Below are positions 1-7,711 of a stretch of 26,519 nt of DNA, piece by piece. A program made the translations under genes and the position numbers. The notes beneath the pieces were generated by a model that had not been told where the DNA came from, searched no databases, and saw nothing but the letters and a program-made list of their open reading frames with translations. The stretch is from the NCBI RefSeq assembly GCF_047607725.1, contig NZ_JBLKSS010000042.1, forward strand, positions 1 to 26,519, written 5' to 3'. Source of the DNA: JBLKSS01 sp047607725 (GTDB taxonomy: Bacteria > Pseudomonadota > Gammaproteobacteria > Enterobacterales > Enterobacteriaceae). How positions within the stretch are numbered: position 1 is the first letter of the stretch; every line of letters starts with the position of its first letter.

Positions 1-139
1 ATCATCGCCGGATTATCCATGATCTGACAGCCGTCCCTTATAGGATGCGGGTTCACTAGGCATCGTAGTGGAACATATTCTTACCGGGCTATACAACAAA
101 CCCACCAATAATTCAAGACGTCCTCCACGGGGCGCTTAC
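1..139 (-). mobile_element. End of a repeated mobile element (copy 1, cut by window edge)
   Basis: These 139 bases match the reverse complement of 7375-7513 with only two mismatches (positions 47 and 90), so this is a second, inverted copy of the element described at 7375-7711. Its outer end reads GTAAGCGCCCCG on the minus strand and abuts the PTS permease gene at 140. A GTAA start is typical of IS66-family termini, but no transposase is visible, so the family is a guess. The rest of this copy lies outside the window. Base 347, in the neighbouring gene, is an unresolved N. Confidence 0.75.
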
Positions 140-1158
140 AACGACGCCAGACCGCCGGCCAGCATTAGCGCCTTTACCCGTTCTTTATGCTCGGGACGCG
201 CGCAGTGATACATCGCCAGCGCCGCCCCCGGTAAGCCAAACATCATGGTAGGGATTTTGCCCTGCGCCAGGAAGCGCGTGGCGTGACGAATCACCTCGTC
301 GCTTAACAGACCAGGATGGGTTAGTGAGGTATTGAAAATCGTCAACNCCCCGACCAACGTCTGATGATCCGCCGTGACCATGCCACCGATGGGGGTAAAG
401 CGCACCGTTTCGTTCAAAATATGGTGCAGGCCGGTCGGGATCAATAGCCGCTCGCAAAAGCCGTACAGCAGCATGCCGAAGGCGCCGCTTTTGCCGATCA
501 CTTGCCCCACCCAGGCAATGCCGTGGCCGATGGCGGGCCAAATGAATGAAAGCCCCAGCCCCACCAGCGGCAACACCACCACCGTCACGATAGGCACAAA
601 GCGGCGGCCACCGAAAAAACTGATGGCGGTCGGCACCACCACGGTATAGAAGCGATTATGCAGCACCACCGTCACCAGGCCGGCGATCACCCCGCCGAGG
701 ACGCTCATATTATAGGAAAAAATACCCAGCGTCGTGGTGAACTGCGCGGCGTACATCAGCGCCTCGGTCTGCGACATGCCGCGCCCGGTCAGGGCCGCCA
801 GGGTCGTGGTGGCCGGGGTAATAGACTGCGTCGCCAGCGACGCGCTCACCCCCACATGCAGGCTGATGAAACCTATCACCGCGGCGAAAGCGGCGGTCGG
901 CTTCTCTTCCCGCTCCAGGCCGATAGCGCTAGCTACCGCAAAAAACAGCGGCAGGTTGGCAAATAACGTGCTCGCCACCTGTCGGATGAAACCAATGATC
1001 AATTGCGGATATTTCAACTGGGCGAAAGCCTCGCCGGTCACCGCGGGGTTTTGCATCGCCGCCGCCAGTCCCAGGAAAATCCCGGCGGCGGCGATCACCG
1101 AAATCGGCATCATCAGCACTTTGCCGAACCCACGAATTTTGCTGCCTATCTCTTTCAT
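136..1158 (-). pseudogene. PTS sugar permease EIIC domain, 3'-truncated
   Basis: This encodes the membrane channel subunit of a phosphotransferase sugar transporter of the glucose/N-acetylglucosamine/alpha-glucoside superfamily, which imports and phosphorylates a sugar at the inner membrane. The 340 visible residues are very hydrophobic and contain the family signature ERLLIPTGLHHILNE. The start at 1158 (MKEIGSKIRGFGK) has GAGGAG about ten bases upstream; the open frame runs further upstream but without family-like sequence. The gene stops at GGLASL, where relatives continue into the GITEP sugar-binding motif and then an EIIB domain with the phosphorylated cysteine. Both are lost. The mobile element at 1-139 supplies the TAA stop. 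It cannot be a working permease. The exact sugar is not decidable; GlvC- or MalX-like proteins are the nearest remembered relatives. Divergent from the ydeP-like relic. Confidence 0.8.
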
Positions 1159-1360
1159 CGCGCGGGCCACTCCTCGTTGGACGACTCTATCAGTATGCGA
1201 CAGCGTCAATGGCGGCGAGGGCAATGGGCGGGGTTGGTGGCCAGGAATATGAGCAAGATCACAATTGGCGCGCAATAATCGCGCTCTATACCGTGATAAA
1301 GCGTTTCGATTAGACGGTTGTCGGCGGTGAGATTAAACTTTCACGCAATTGGAGCAAACC

Positions 1361-1377
1361 GTTAAACAAAATTTAAC
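1361..1377. promoter_or_regulatory. Small inverted repeat, possible operator
   Basis: GTTAAA and TTTAAC flank a 5-base spacer in the 253-base gap between the divergent PTS and ydeP-like relics, about 35 bases before the ydeP-like ATG. The position suits a regulator site, but the arms are short and AT-rich and no known consensus is matched. I see nothing else definite in 1159-1411. Confidence 0.2.
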
Positions 1378-1411
1378 ATCCCATCGACGTTATTATCTGC
1401 GAAACCATAAA

Positions 1412-3700
1412 ATGAAATTTAAACCTGCGATAAAACCTTACGACGGCGCGGCGGGCGGTTGGGGAGCCCTGGAATCCACCACCCGCTATGTGCTGGACAG
1501 CAAACAAACCTTTAAAAACATCCGCTATCTGCTGCGCGTAAATAAGTCAAAAGGGTTTGACTGCCCGGGCTGCGCCTGGGGCGATAATAACGGCACCTTC
1601 AGCTTTTGTGAAAACGGCGCCAAGGCGGTGATTTGGGAAGCCACGCGCAAGGCGGTGGATGCGGCCTTTTTCGCCCAACATACCGTCAGCCAGCTCTATC
1701 AGCAAAGCGATTATTTTCTGGAATATCAGGGGCGGCTGACGGAGCCGCTGCGCTATAACGCCGAGAGCGACAAATACCTGCCCATCCGTTGGGAGGACGC
1801 CTTCGCGCTTATCGCCAGCCATCTGCAGGATCTGGCGCATCCCGATCAGTTGGAGCTCTACACCTCCGGCCGCGCCAGCAATGAAGCCTCCTATCTCTAT
1901 CAGCTGTTCGGCCGCATGTTCGGCACCAATAATTTCCCCGACTGTTCCAACATGTGCCATGAGGCCAGCGGCAGCGGCCTGAAGCAAAGCATCGGTGTAG
2001 GTAAAGGCACCGTTCGCCTTGACGATTTCGAGCTGGCCGACGCGATTTTCGTTTTTGGCCAGAATCCCGGCACCAACCATCCGCGCATGTTGCACAGCCT
2101 GCGTCACGCCGCCGACCACGGTGCCAGCATTGTCAGCTTCAACAATCTGCGCGAGCGCGGGCTTGAACGTTTCGCCGATCCGCAAAAACCGCTGGAAGTC
2201 ATCACCCCCAAATCCGGGCGCATCAGCTCGCGCTATCTTCAGCCCAACCTGAGGGGAGATATGGCGGCGGTGCGCGGCATCGTCAAAGCGCTGCTTGAGA
2301 CCCATCGCCAGCATTTGGCGCGCGGGGAGGACGGCATTTTCGATGACGCCTTCATCAACGCCCATACCCACGGCGTAGAGGACTACCTCGCCGCCGTAGA
2401 CGCGACCTCCTGGCAGCAGATAACCCACAATCCGGCCTGAGTGAGCAGGACTTACGCGAAATCGCGGAAATTTACCGCGGTGCCAGGCGTGTCATTTGCA
2501 TCTGGGCGATGGGGATCACCCAACACAAGCACTCCGTGGCAACGGTGCGCGAAAGCGTCAATCTGCAGTTGCTGTTTGGCCAACTCGGCAAACCGGGCGC
2601 CGGTCTGTGCCCGGTTCGCGGCCACAACAACGTGCAGGGCAACCGCACCATGGGCATCGACGAAAAACAGTCGGCGGCGTTGTTAGACAGCCTGGCGGCG
2701 CACTTCGCCTTCACCCCGCCGCGGGGCGTGGGGCATAATACCGTGCAGGCCATCGAGGCGATGTTGCGCGATGAGGTGAAGGTACTGATTACCCTTGGCG
2801 GCAACCTGGCGGCGGCCGCGCACCGAGGCCGTGCTGCAGCGCTGCACGCTGACCGTGCATATCAGTACCAAACTCAACCGCAGCCATCTGGTTCCCGGCC
2901 ATGATGTGTTGATCCTGCCGACGCTCGGCCGGACCGATCGCGACACGCAGGCCAGCGGCGATCAGTACATCACCGTCGAGGATTCGTTCAGTATGGTGCA
3001 TGCCTCGCAGGGGGTGAATCCGCCGATTTCCGACCAGTTGCGTTCCAAAACCGCGATTGTCGCCGGCATCGCTGCCGCGGTATTGGGCGAGGAGAAACTC
3101 AACTGGCGCGCCTTGGCCGGCAATTATGATCTGATCCGCGACCACATTGCCGTCACCCAGCCGGGCTTTACCGATTTTAACCGCCGCTGCGACGCGCCGG
3201 GGGGGGTTTATTTGGGCAATAGCGCCGCTGAGCTGCGTTTCGCCACCCCGACCTGCAAGGCTCAATTCAGCGCCGCCGCCCTGCCCGCATCGCTTATGCC
3301 GCAATTGGCGGGTGAGCGCGCGCCGTTCACGCTGCAAACCCTGAGCTCCCACGATCAGTACAATACCACTATTTATGGACTGGATGACCGCTATCGCGGC
3401 GTCTACGGTCAGCGGGAAGTGGTGTTTATCCATCCGCAGGATCTGGCGGAGCTGGGTCTGAAAGAAGGGGATCGGGTCGATATCGAAACCCTGTGGCATG
3501 ACGGCGTACACCGTAAAGTGACGGGATTTAAAGCGGTCAGCTACGCCATCCCGCGCGGCAACCTGGCGGCCTATTATCCGGAAACCAACCCGCTGGTACC
3601 GCTGTCGAGTTTCGGCGACGGCACCTTCACGCCAACCTCCAAATCGGTGCCGGTGAAACTGACGCCGAGCGTGACGCCGGTCACTCAGCGCATCCTGTGA
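1412..3700 (+). pseudogene. ydeP: YdeP-like molybdopterin oxidoreductase, two frameshifts
   Basis: This is a relic of the FdhF/YdeP family, molybdenum-cofactor oxidoreductases of about 760 residues; E. coli YdeP is linked to acid resistance and its substrate is not established. Three frames join into one family-length protein. Frame one (1412 to about 2430) has the N-terminal GAAGGWGAL, GFDCPGCAW (Cys 51 and 54) and NNFPDCSNMCHEASGSG. Frame two (about 2431-2810) has GITQHKHSVATVRESVNL and GAGLCPVRGHNNVQGNR. Frame three (about 2815-3700) has STKLNRSHLVPGHD and SSHDQYNTTIYGLDDRYRGV. The first shift, near 2426-2431, looks like a lost base and gives TGA at 2438-2440. The second, near 2810-2822, looks like one extra base in a GC-rich run. 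The start was chosen by similarity to the YdeP N-terminus; its ribosome site is weak. Not functional as one polypeptide unless these are sequencing errors. Confidence 0.88.
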
Positions 3701-3763
3701 TCGGTAGGGCGCGCCGGCTCGCAGCGGGGCCCCCGCCCGCACCGTCCGCCCCTCGCCTGAAAG

Positions 3764-3794
3764 CCGCCCGACGTTTATCGCGGGCGGTTTTTTT
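3764..3794 (+). terminator. Rho-independent terminator after the ydeP-like relic
   Basis: A 7-bp perfect stem, CCGCCCG (3764-3770) with CGGGCGG (3781-3787), is followed at once by seven T residues. It sits 64 bases after the ydeP-like stop and 100 bases before rnb, and so insulates the two transcription units. Confidence 0.85.
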
Positions 3795-3894
3795 ACCTTC
3801 ATATGATATGACCGGTAGGCTTGCCGCCGCAGACCGAATCGCGTAAAACTATCTGCCGCAACTCTGCCCACTCTAATCCAATTTTCCGGACATT

Positions 3895-5829
3895 ATGTTT
3901 CAAGACAATCCGCTGCTTGCTCAGCTAAAACAGCAACTGCATTCTCAGACACCGCGTGTCGAAGGCGTGGTAAAAGGCACAGAGAAAGGGTTCGGCTTCC
4001 TCGAAGTCGACGCCCAAAAAAGCTATTTCATTCCGCCCCCCTTTATGAAAAAAGTGATGCACGGCGATAAAATCACCGCCGTGGTACGCACGGAGAAAGA
4101 CCGGGAGATTGCGGAGCCGGAAGAGCTTATCGAGCCGTTTTTGACGCGTTTTGTGGGGCGGGTTCAGGTGAAAGAGGACCGTATGACCGTCGTGCCGGAC
4201 CACCCGCTGATTAAAGAGGTTATCCCGACGCGGCCGCAGCGCGGCGTCAGCCAGACCTTCCAAACCGGCGATTGGGCGGTCGCGGAAATGCGGCACCACC
4301 CGCTGAAAGGCGATCGCCAGTTTTACGCGGAAATCACCGCGCTGGTCGCCACCGCCGACGACCATTTCGCGCCGTGGTGGGTCACCCTCGCCCGCCATAA
4401 TCTTGAGCGTGCCACGCCGGAAATGCCGGAAGGGATTGCCTTGCAGGAGGACGGACCGGTGCGCGACAATCTCACCGCGCTGGATTTTATCACCATCGAC
4501 AGCGCCAGCACCGAAGATATGGACGACGCCATCCATCTGGCTAGCGCGCCGGACGGCGCCTGGGTCATGACCGTCGCCATCGCCGATCCGACCGCATGGG
4601 TGCCGTCCGGCAGCCCGCTGGATCGTATCGCCCGTGAGCGCGCCTTTACCAATTACCTGCCCGGTTTCAATATTCCGATGCTGCCGCGCGCGCTATCCGA
4701 CGATCTCTGCTCGCTGCACGCCCACGAACGGCGCCCGGCGTTGGCGTGCCGGGTTACGGTACACCAGGACGGCACCTTGGCCGATGACGCGCGTTTCTTT
4801 ACCGCTTGGGTAGAATCCAAGGCCAAACTGGCCTATGACCATGTTTCCGACTGGCTGGAAAATACCGGCGCGTGGCAACCGGAAAACGACGCCATCGCGA
4901 ATCAGCTACGCCTGCTGCACGACGTTTGCCTGGTCCGCAGCGCCTGGCGTCAGCATCACGCGCTGGTGTTCAGGGATCGCCCCGATTATCGCTTCGTGCT
5001 CGATGAAAAAGGCAACGTGGACGACATCGTCGTCGAGCCGCGCCGCATCGCCAACCGCATGATCGAGGAGGCGATGATCGCCGCCAACGTCTGTGCCGCC
5101 AGCGTATTACGCGACGGCTTGGGCTACGGGCTGTACAATGTGCATCATGGTTTCGACCCGTTGTTGGTGGATCAGGCGGTGACCATCCTGCGCGCTCATC
5201 ATATCGATGTGGAGCCTGGCGAACTTATGACGCTGGAAGGGTTTTGCGCTCTGCGCCGGCGGCTGGACGCCCTGCCCACTACCTATTTGGACAGCCGCAT
5301 CCGCCGTTTCCAAACCTTCGCTGAAGTCAGCACCGCGCCGGGCCCGCACTTCGGGCTGGGGCTGGATGCCTACGCGACCTGGACCTCGCCTATCCGTAAA
5401 TACGGCGACATGCTCAATCACCGTCTGCTGAAAGCGCTGATTGGCGTCGGCGAAGCCGAACGGCCGGGTGAAGAGGTGACGCTCCGCCTCGCCGAACGCC
5501 GCCGGCAAAACCGCATGGCTGAGCGGGACGTGGGGGATTGGCTTTACGCCCGTTTCCTGCAGCCGAAAGCCGGCAGCGACAGCCGCTTCGCGGCGGAGAT
5601 AATCGATATCTCGCGCGGCGGCATGCGGGCGCGTCTGCTGGATAACGGCGCGGTGGCGTTCATCCCCGCCCCTTTTATTCACAGCGTGCGCGATGAGCTG
5701 GTCTGTAGCCAGGACACCGGCACCGTGCAGGTGAAAGGCGAGGAACGCTACCGTCAGGGCGATACCCTTGACGTCACCCTCGCCGAAGTCAGAATGGAAA
5801 ACCGCTCGGTCATTGCCCGCCCGGTCTAA
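3895..5829 (+). CDS. rnb: Exoribonuclease II
   Basis: RNase II degrades single-stranded RNA 3' to 5' in the cytoplasm, releasing 5'-mononucleotides, and is a main mRNA-decay enzyme. The protein is 644 residues, the length I remember for E. coli RNase II, and runs without interruption. N-terminal cold-shock-type RNA-binding region: VEGVVKGTEKGFGFLEVD (residues 22-39). The catalytic RNB domain carries the metal-binding aspartates in TIDSASTEDMDDAIH (D202, D208, D210, D211). A C-terminal S1-like domain follows (residues about 560-640). The start MFQDNPLLAQ fits the family although the Shine-Dalgarno sequence (CCGGAC) is weak. It is a single-gene unit flanked by terminators and the only intact gene between 1 and 9500, which suggests selection for it. 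Confidence 0.97.
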   Translation: MFQDNPLLAQLKQQLHSQTPRVEGVVKGTEKGFGFLEVDAQKSYFIPPPFMKKVMHGDKITAVVRTEKDREIAEPEELIEPFLTRFVGRVQVKEDRMTVVPDHPLIKEVIPTRPQRGVSQTFQTGDWAVAEMRHHPLKGDRQFYAEITALVATADDHFAPWWVTLARHNLERATPEMPEGIALQEDGPVRDNLTALDFITIDSASTEDMDDAIHLASAPDGAWVMTVAIADPTAWVPSGSPLDRIARERAFTNYLPGFNIPMLPRALSDDLCSLHAHERRPALACRVTVHQDGTLADDARFFTAWVESKAKLAYDHVSDWLENTGAWQPENDAIANQLRLLHDVCLVRSAWRQHHALVFRDRPDYRFVLDEKGNVDDIVVEPRRIANRMIEEAMIAANVCAASVLRDGLGYGLYNVHHGFDPLLVDQAVTILRAHHIDVEPGELMTLEGFCALRRRLDALPTTYLDSRIRRFQTFAEVSTAPGPHFGLGLDAYATWTSPIRKYGDMLNHRLLKALIGVGEAERPGEEVTLRLAERRRQNRMAERDVGDWLYARFLQPKAGSDSRFAAEIIDISRGGMRARLLDNGAVAFIPAPFIHSVRDELVCSQDTGTVQVKGEERYRQGDTLDVTLAEVRMENRSVIARPV

Positions 5830-5862
5830 CCGCCCGCCTGCGTCGCGCCGGCGGTCCTCCTT

Positions 5863-5894
5863 AACGCACCGCCCTGGCGGTGCGTTTGTTTTTC
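5863..5894 (+). terminator. Rho-independent terminator of rnb
   Basis: ACGCACCGCC (5864-5873) pairs with GGCGGTGCGT (5876-5885), forming a 10-bp stem in principle (the loop will open a few pairs), followed by TTTGTTTTT. It lies 34 bases after the rnb stop. Confidence 0.88.
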
Positions 5895-5917
5895 GCCCGA
5901 CCCTGTGGCTATGGGAT

Positions 5918-5950
5918 AAACGCACGCCCTCACGACAAACGCAGGCGTGC
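5918..5950 (-). terminator. Probable terminator of the kdgT relic
   Basis: On the minus strand GCACGCC (5950-5944) pairs with GGCGTGC (5928-5922) across a 15-base loop, followed by the weak tract GTTTATCC. It starts 15 bases after the kdgT-like stop and faces the rnb terminator. The short T tract makes it a moderate call. Confidence 0.45.
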
Positions 5951-5964
5951 CCGCCGCTGCCCGG

Positions 5965-6829
5965 TTAAGGAACCATTCGGTCGGCGCCCGCCGGGGCCGG
6001 CAGACCCCGCTTAACGCGGCGGGAGTAAAGCGCGGTAATGACCGGCACCAGAATCGAGGTGACTATCACCGAGGTTGCCACCAGCAGCGCCGTGGCAGCC
6101 GGCGCCATGGTGGCAAATTGCGGGGCCATGCCGGCGGTTCCGCCGCCGCCGATAAGGCGGTCGGCCAGAATCAGCGGGATACCCGTAATCATTATCACCA
6201 TCAGGCCCAGGAGAATACCCAGCAACCCGGTATAGGCGATGACCGCCAGATTGATGGTATTGCCCAGCGCGAAGGCAAAGAAAGGGATCAGCGTCTGTAC
6301 CGCGCTGGAGAAAAATTCCCGTAGCGCCGAATCCAGATTGCCCAGCACGAAACCGATAATAAGGGGCAATACCGCGCCGACGAACACCTGCTGCTCAAAG
6401 GAGTCGATACCCGCCGTACCGATGATAATCATGGTCATCAGCGGCCCGGACTCCAGCGACATCAGCACAAAGGCGCCCGCTTCTTCTTTGCTGCCGTACT
6501 GCTGCATGATGGAGGCGTATAAGCCGCCGTTGGTCATGTCCATTGACGCCACCAGCGCCAGCGTCGACAGCCCGGCAAAAAAGCCGACCTCCAACACCGT
6601 TGGCTGGCAAAACCCGCGAGGCGATCGCCGCCACCAGCCAGGCCACCGCGATTTTGGTTACCACCAACGTACCAGACTTGCGCAGCACGGTACCGGTGAT
6701 GAGGCCATTGGTAAATGAGCCAAAATAGCTGCCGGCACCCGGCGAAAATGTGTGGCACAGCGCGCCGAGGAACAGCGGAACAAGCATCATACCGCCCGGG
6801 ATTTTATCGATAGCACGTTTGATTTGCAT
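5965..6829 (-). pseudogene. kdgT: 2-keto-3-deoxygluconate permease, frameshifted and internally deleted
   Basis: KdgT imports 2-keto-3-deoxygluconate, a pectin breakdown product, by proton symport across the inner membrane. The start at 6829 (MQIKRAIDKIPGGMM) has AAGGTGGGA upstream and matches the E. coli start. Further motifs are GSFTNG, DMTNGGLYASIMQQYG and LIPFFAFALGNTI. Three lesions are seen. At about 6597-6600 an extra base changes the expected NGVEVGFF to NGVGGRLF, and the second half continues in another frame. By memory of E. coli KdgT (327 residues), about 22 residues are missing between two TGTV motifs, taking one membrane segment. Roughly 17 more are missing after LIGGGGTAG. The remaining span is 865 bases, about 288 codons. 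A KdgR-like operator lies upstream. Convergent with rnb. Confidence 0.92.
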
Positions 6830-6961
6830 TCTGATCCCACCTTATCTCAGAGGCCGCACGTGGGCGGTATGGCCAGTCGCTGGCCGGACTCCCCCGGCGG
6901 ACGGAGGAAATGTAGGCTTAAACTAGCCGCAAATCAGGGCGGAAACAGTGATCGACCGAAT

Positions 6962-6982
6962 AATTGAAACAATGTTTCTATT
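6962..6982 (-). promoter_or_regulatory. KdgR-type operator upstream of kdgT
   Basis: The core GAAACAATGTTTC (6966-6978) is a near-perfect palindrome and fits the core of the KdgR consensus as I remember it (AATRAAAYRNYRTTTYATT), with mismatches only in the outer arms. It is 133 bases upstream of the kdgT start, in an AT-rich patch. KdgR is the IclR-family repressor of pectin and ketodeoxygluconate genes and kdgT is a classic target, so context and motif agree. Confidence 0.7.
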
Positions 6983-7233
6983 TTTAAAATACGTTATTTT
7001 ATTAAACCCGCCTGAGGGTGCAACCTCCGGCTGGCGTGACGGGACGGACGCCTACCGCGAAGGAGGTCGGCACTTAAAGAAGGAGGTTTATGCAAGACCA
7101 TGCAGGTCGAGGCGGCCTTTCGCTATCACACCGCCCAGACAGGGGTTAGCGAGAAGCCATGGGAATAGAGGGGCTTTTAGCGCCCCACTCGCGCCGAGTT
7201 GGCGTCGCCGCACGATCGTGCCAGGCGGGCAAC

Positions 7234-7272
7234 GGCGCCAACCGATGGGGGACGCTATTCCCTCTTGGCGCC
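7234..7272. repeat. Inverted repeat with 8-bp arms
   Basis: GGCGCCAA (7234-7241) and TTGGCGCC (7265-7272) are perfect inverted arms around a 23-base loop. No T tract follows on either strand, so it is not a standard terminator. It lies about 50 bases beyond the stop of the epimerase relic and may once have ended that transcript. Confidence 0.4.
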
Positions 7273-7322
7273 GGGCACGGGAAACGGCGTCATGATCCCG
7301 TGTCGGCCCGTGCAGGCACCGG

Positions 7323-7374
7323 TTATTGACCGTAATAGGCGTCTTTGCCGTGCTTGCGCAGATAGTGTTTCACC
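7323..7374 (-). pseudogene. L-ribulose-5-phosphate 4-epimerase, last 16 codons only
   Basis: On the minus strand the 16 codons before the TAA at 7323-7325 read VKHYLRKHGKDAYYGQ. This closely matches the C-terminus of the AraD/UlaF/SgbE family (remembered E. coli ending: KHYLRKHG..AYYGQ). These class II aldolase-like epimerases make D-xylulose-5-phosphate during arabinose, ascorbate or xylulose catabolism. Everything upstream is replaced by the mobile element starting at 7375, so only about 7 percent of a roughly 230-residue protein remains. Which of the three paralogues it was cannot be told from this tail. Confidence 0.72.
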
Positions 7375-7711
7375 GTAAGCGCCCCGTGGAGGACGTCTTG
7401 AATTATTGGTGGGTTTGTTGTATGGCCCGGTAAGAATATGTTCCACTACGATGCCTAGTGAACCCGTATCCTATAAGGGACGGCTGTCAGATCATGGATA
7501 ATCCGGCGATGATAGTGTCCACTTAAATTTTAATGGACACTATCACAAACTTCAGAACCACTAATTCATATCACTCAAACCGGGATGGAAATAAAAGTTA
7601 TTAAAATCAATACAATGTGAAAATGCAATGAGCATAAGCGTGTAATGTAGGTTTACTGTTTCATACAACAAACCCACCAATAATTCAAGACGTCCTCCAC
7701 GGGGCGCTTAC
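7375..7711. mobile_element. 337-bp element with 50-bp perfect terminal inverted repeats
   Basis: Bases 7375-7424 and 7662-7711 are perfect 50-bp inverted repeats with outer ends GTAAGCGCC and GGCGCTTAC. The interior has no coding capacity and is more AT-rich than its surroundings, with a 36-base palindrome near the centre. The left 139 bases recur at 1-139. The layout fits a non-autonomous MITE-like element moved by a transposase elsewhere. It could also be two copies of the same IS end joined by recombination, because 50 bp is long for an IS66-type terminus. The eight bases on either side (GTTTCACC and GAATTTGC) do not match, so there is no target duplication. Family assignment is uncertain. 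Confidence 0.7.
7510..7545. repeat. Perfect 12-bp palindrome arms inside the element
   Basis: TGATAGTGTCCA (7510-7521) and TGGACACTATCA (7534-7545) are perfect inverted arms around the 12-base AT-rich spacer CTTAAATTTTAA. The left arm starts three bases before the end of the segment shared with copy 1. It could be a hairpin of the element, a transposase or host-factor site, or two abutting ends of another IS. Confidence 0.8.

Larger units (their letters stand above)
6830..7322. other. Gene-poor stretch upstream of the kdgT relic
   Basis: This 493-base stretch holds the KdgR-like operator (6962-6982), an AT-rich patch (6955-7010) that probably contained the kdgT promoter, two copies of the near-perfect Shine-Dalgarno string GAAGGAGGT (at about 7059 and 7080), and a GC-rich inverted repeat (7234-7272). 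After the second Shine-Dalgarno string come two short overlapping frames, ATG 7090-7149 (19 codons) and ATG 7100-7168 (22 codons, MQVEAAFRYHT). I do not recognise either; they may be the start of a deleted gene. No longer gene is supported. Confidence 0.5.

Noticed and set aside
1547..2428. 293-codon minus-strand frame opposite the ydeP-like relic
   Set aside because: The plus strand matches YdeP throughout; the opposite frame shows no family features and reflects high G+C.
2789..3871. 360-codon minus-strand frame opposite the end of the ydeP-like relic and the rnb leader
   Set aside because: It crosses the terminator at 3764-3794, is arginine-rich and has no recognisable domain.
6948..7295. 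115-codon plus-strand frame upstream of kdgT
   Set aside because: It runs through the KdgR operator and GC-rich inverted repeats, with no ribosome site or family match.
7375..7711. Confident assignment of the element to IS66 or any named IS
   Set aside because: Only the GTAA terminus supports IS66. There is no transposase, and the 50-bp repeats and lack of 8-bp duplication do not fit neatly.
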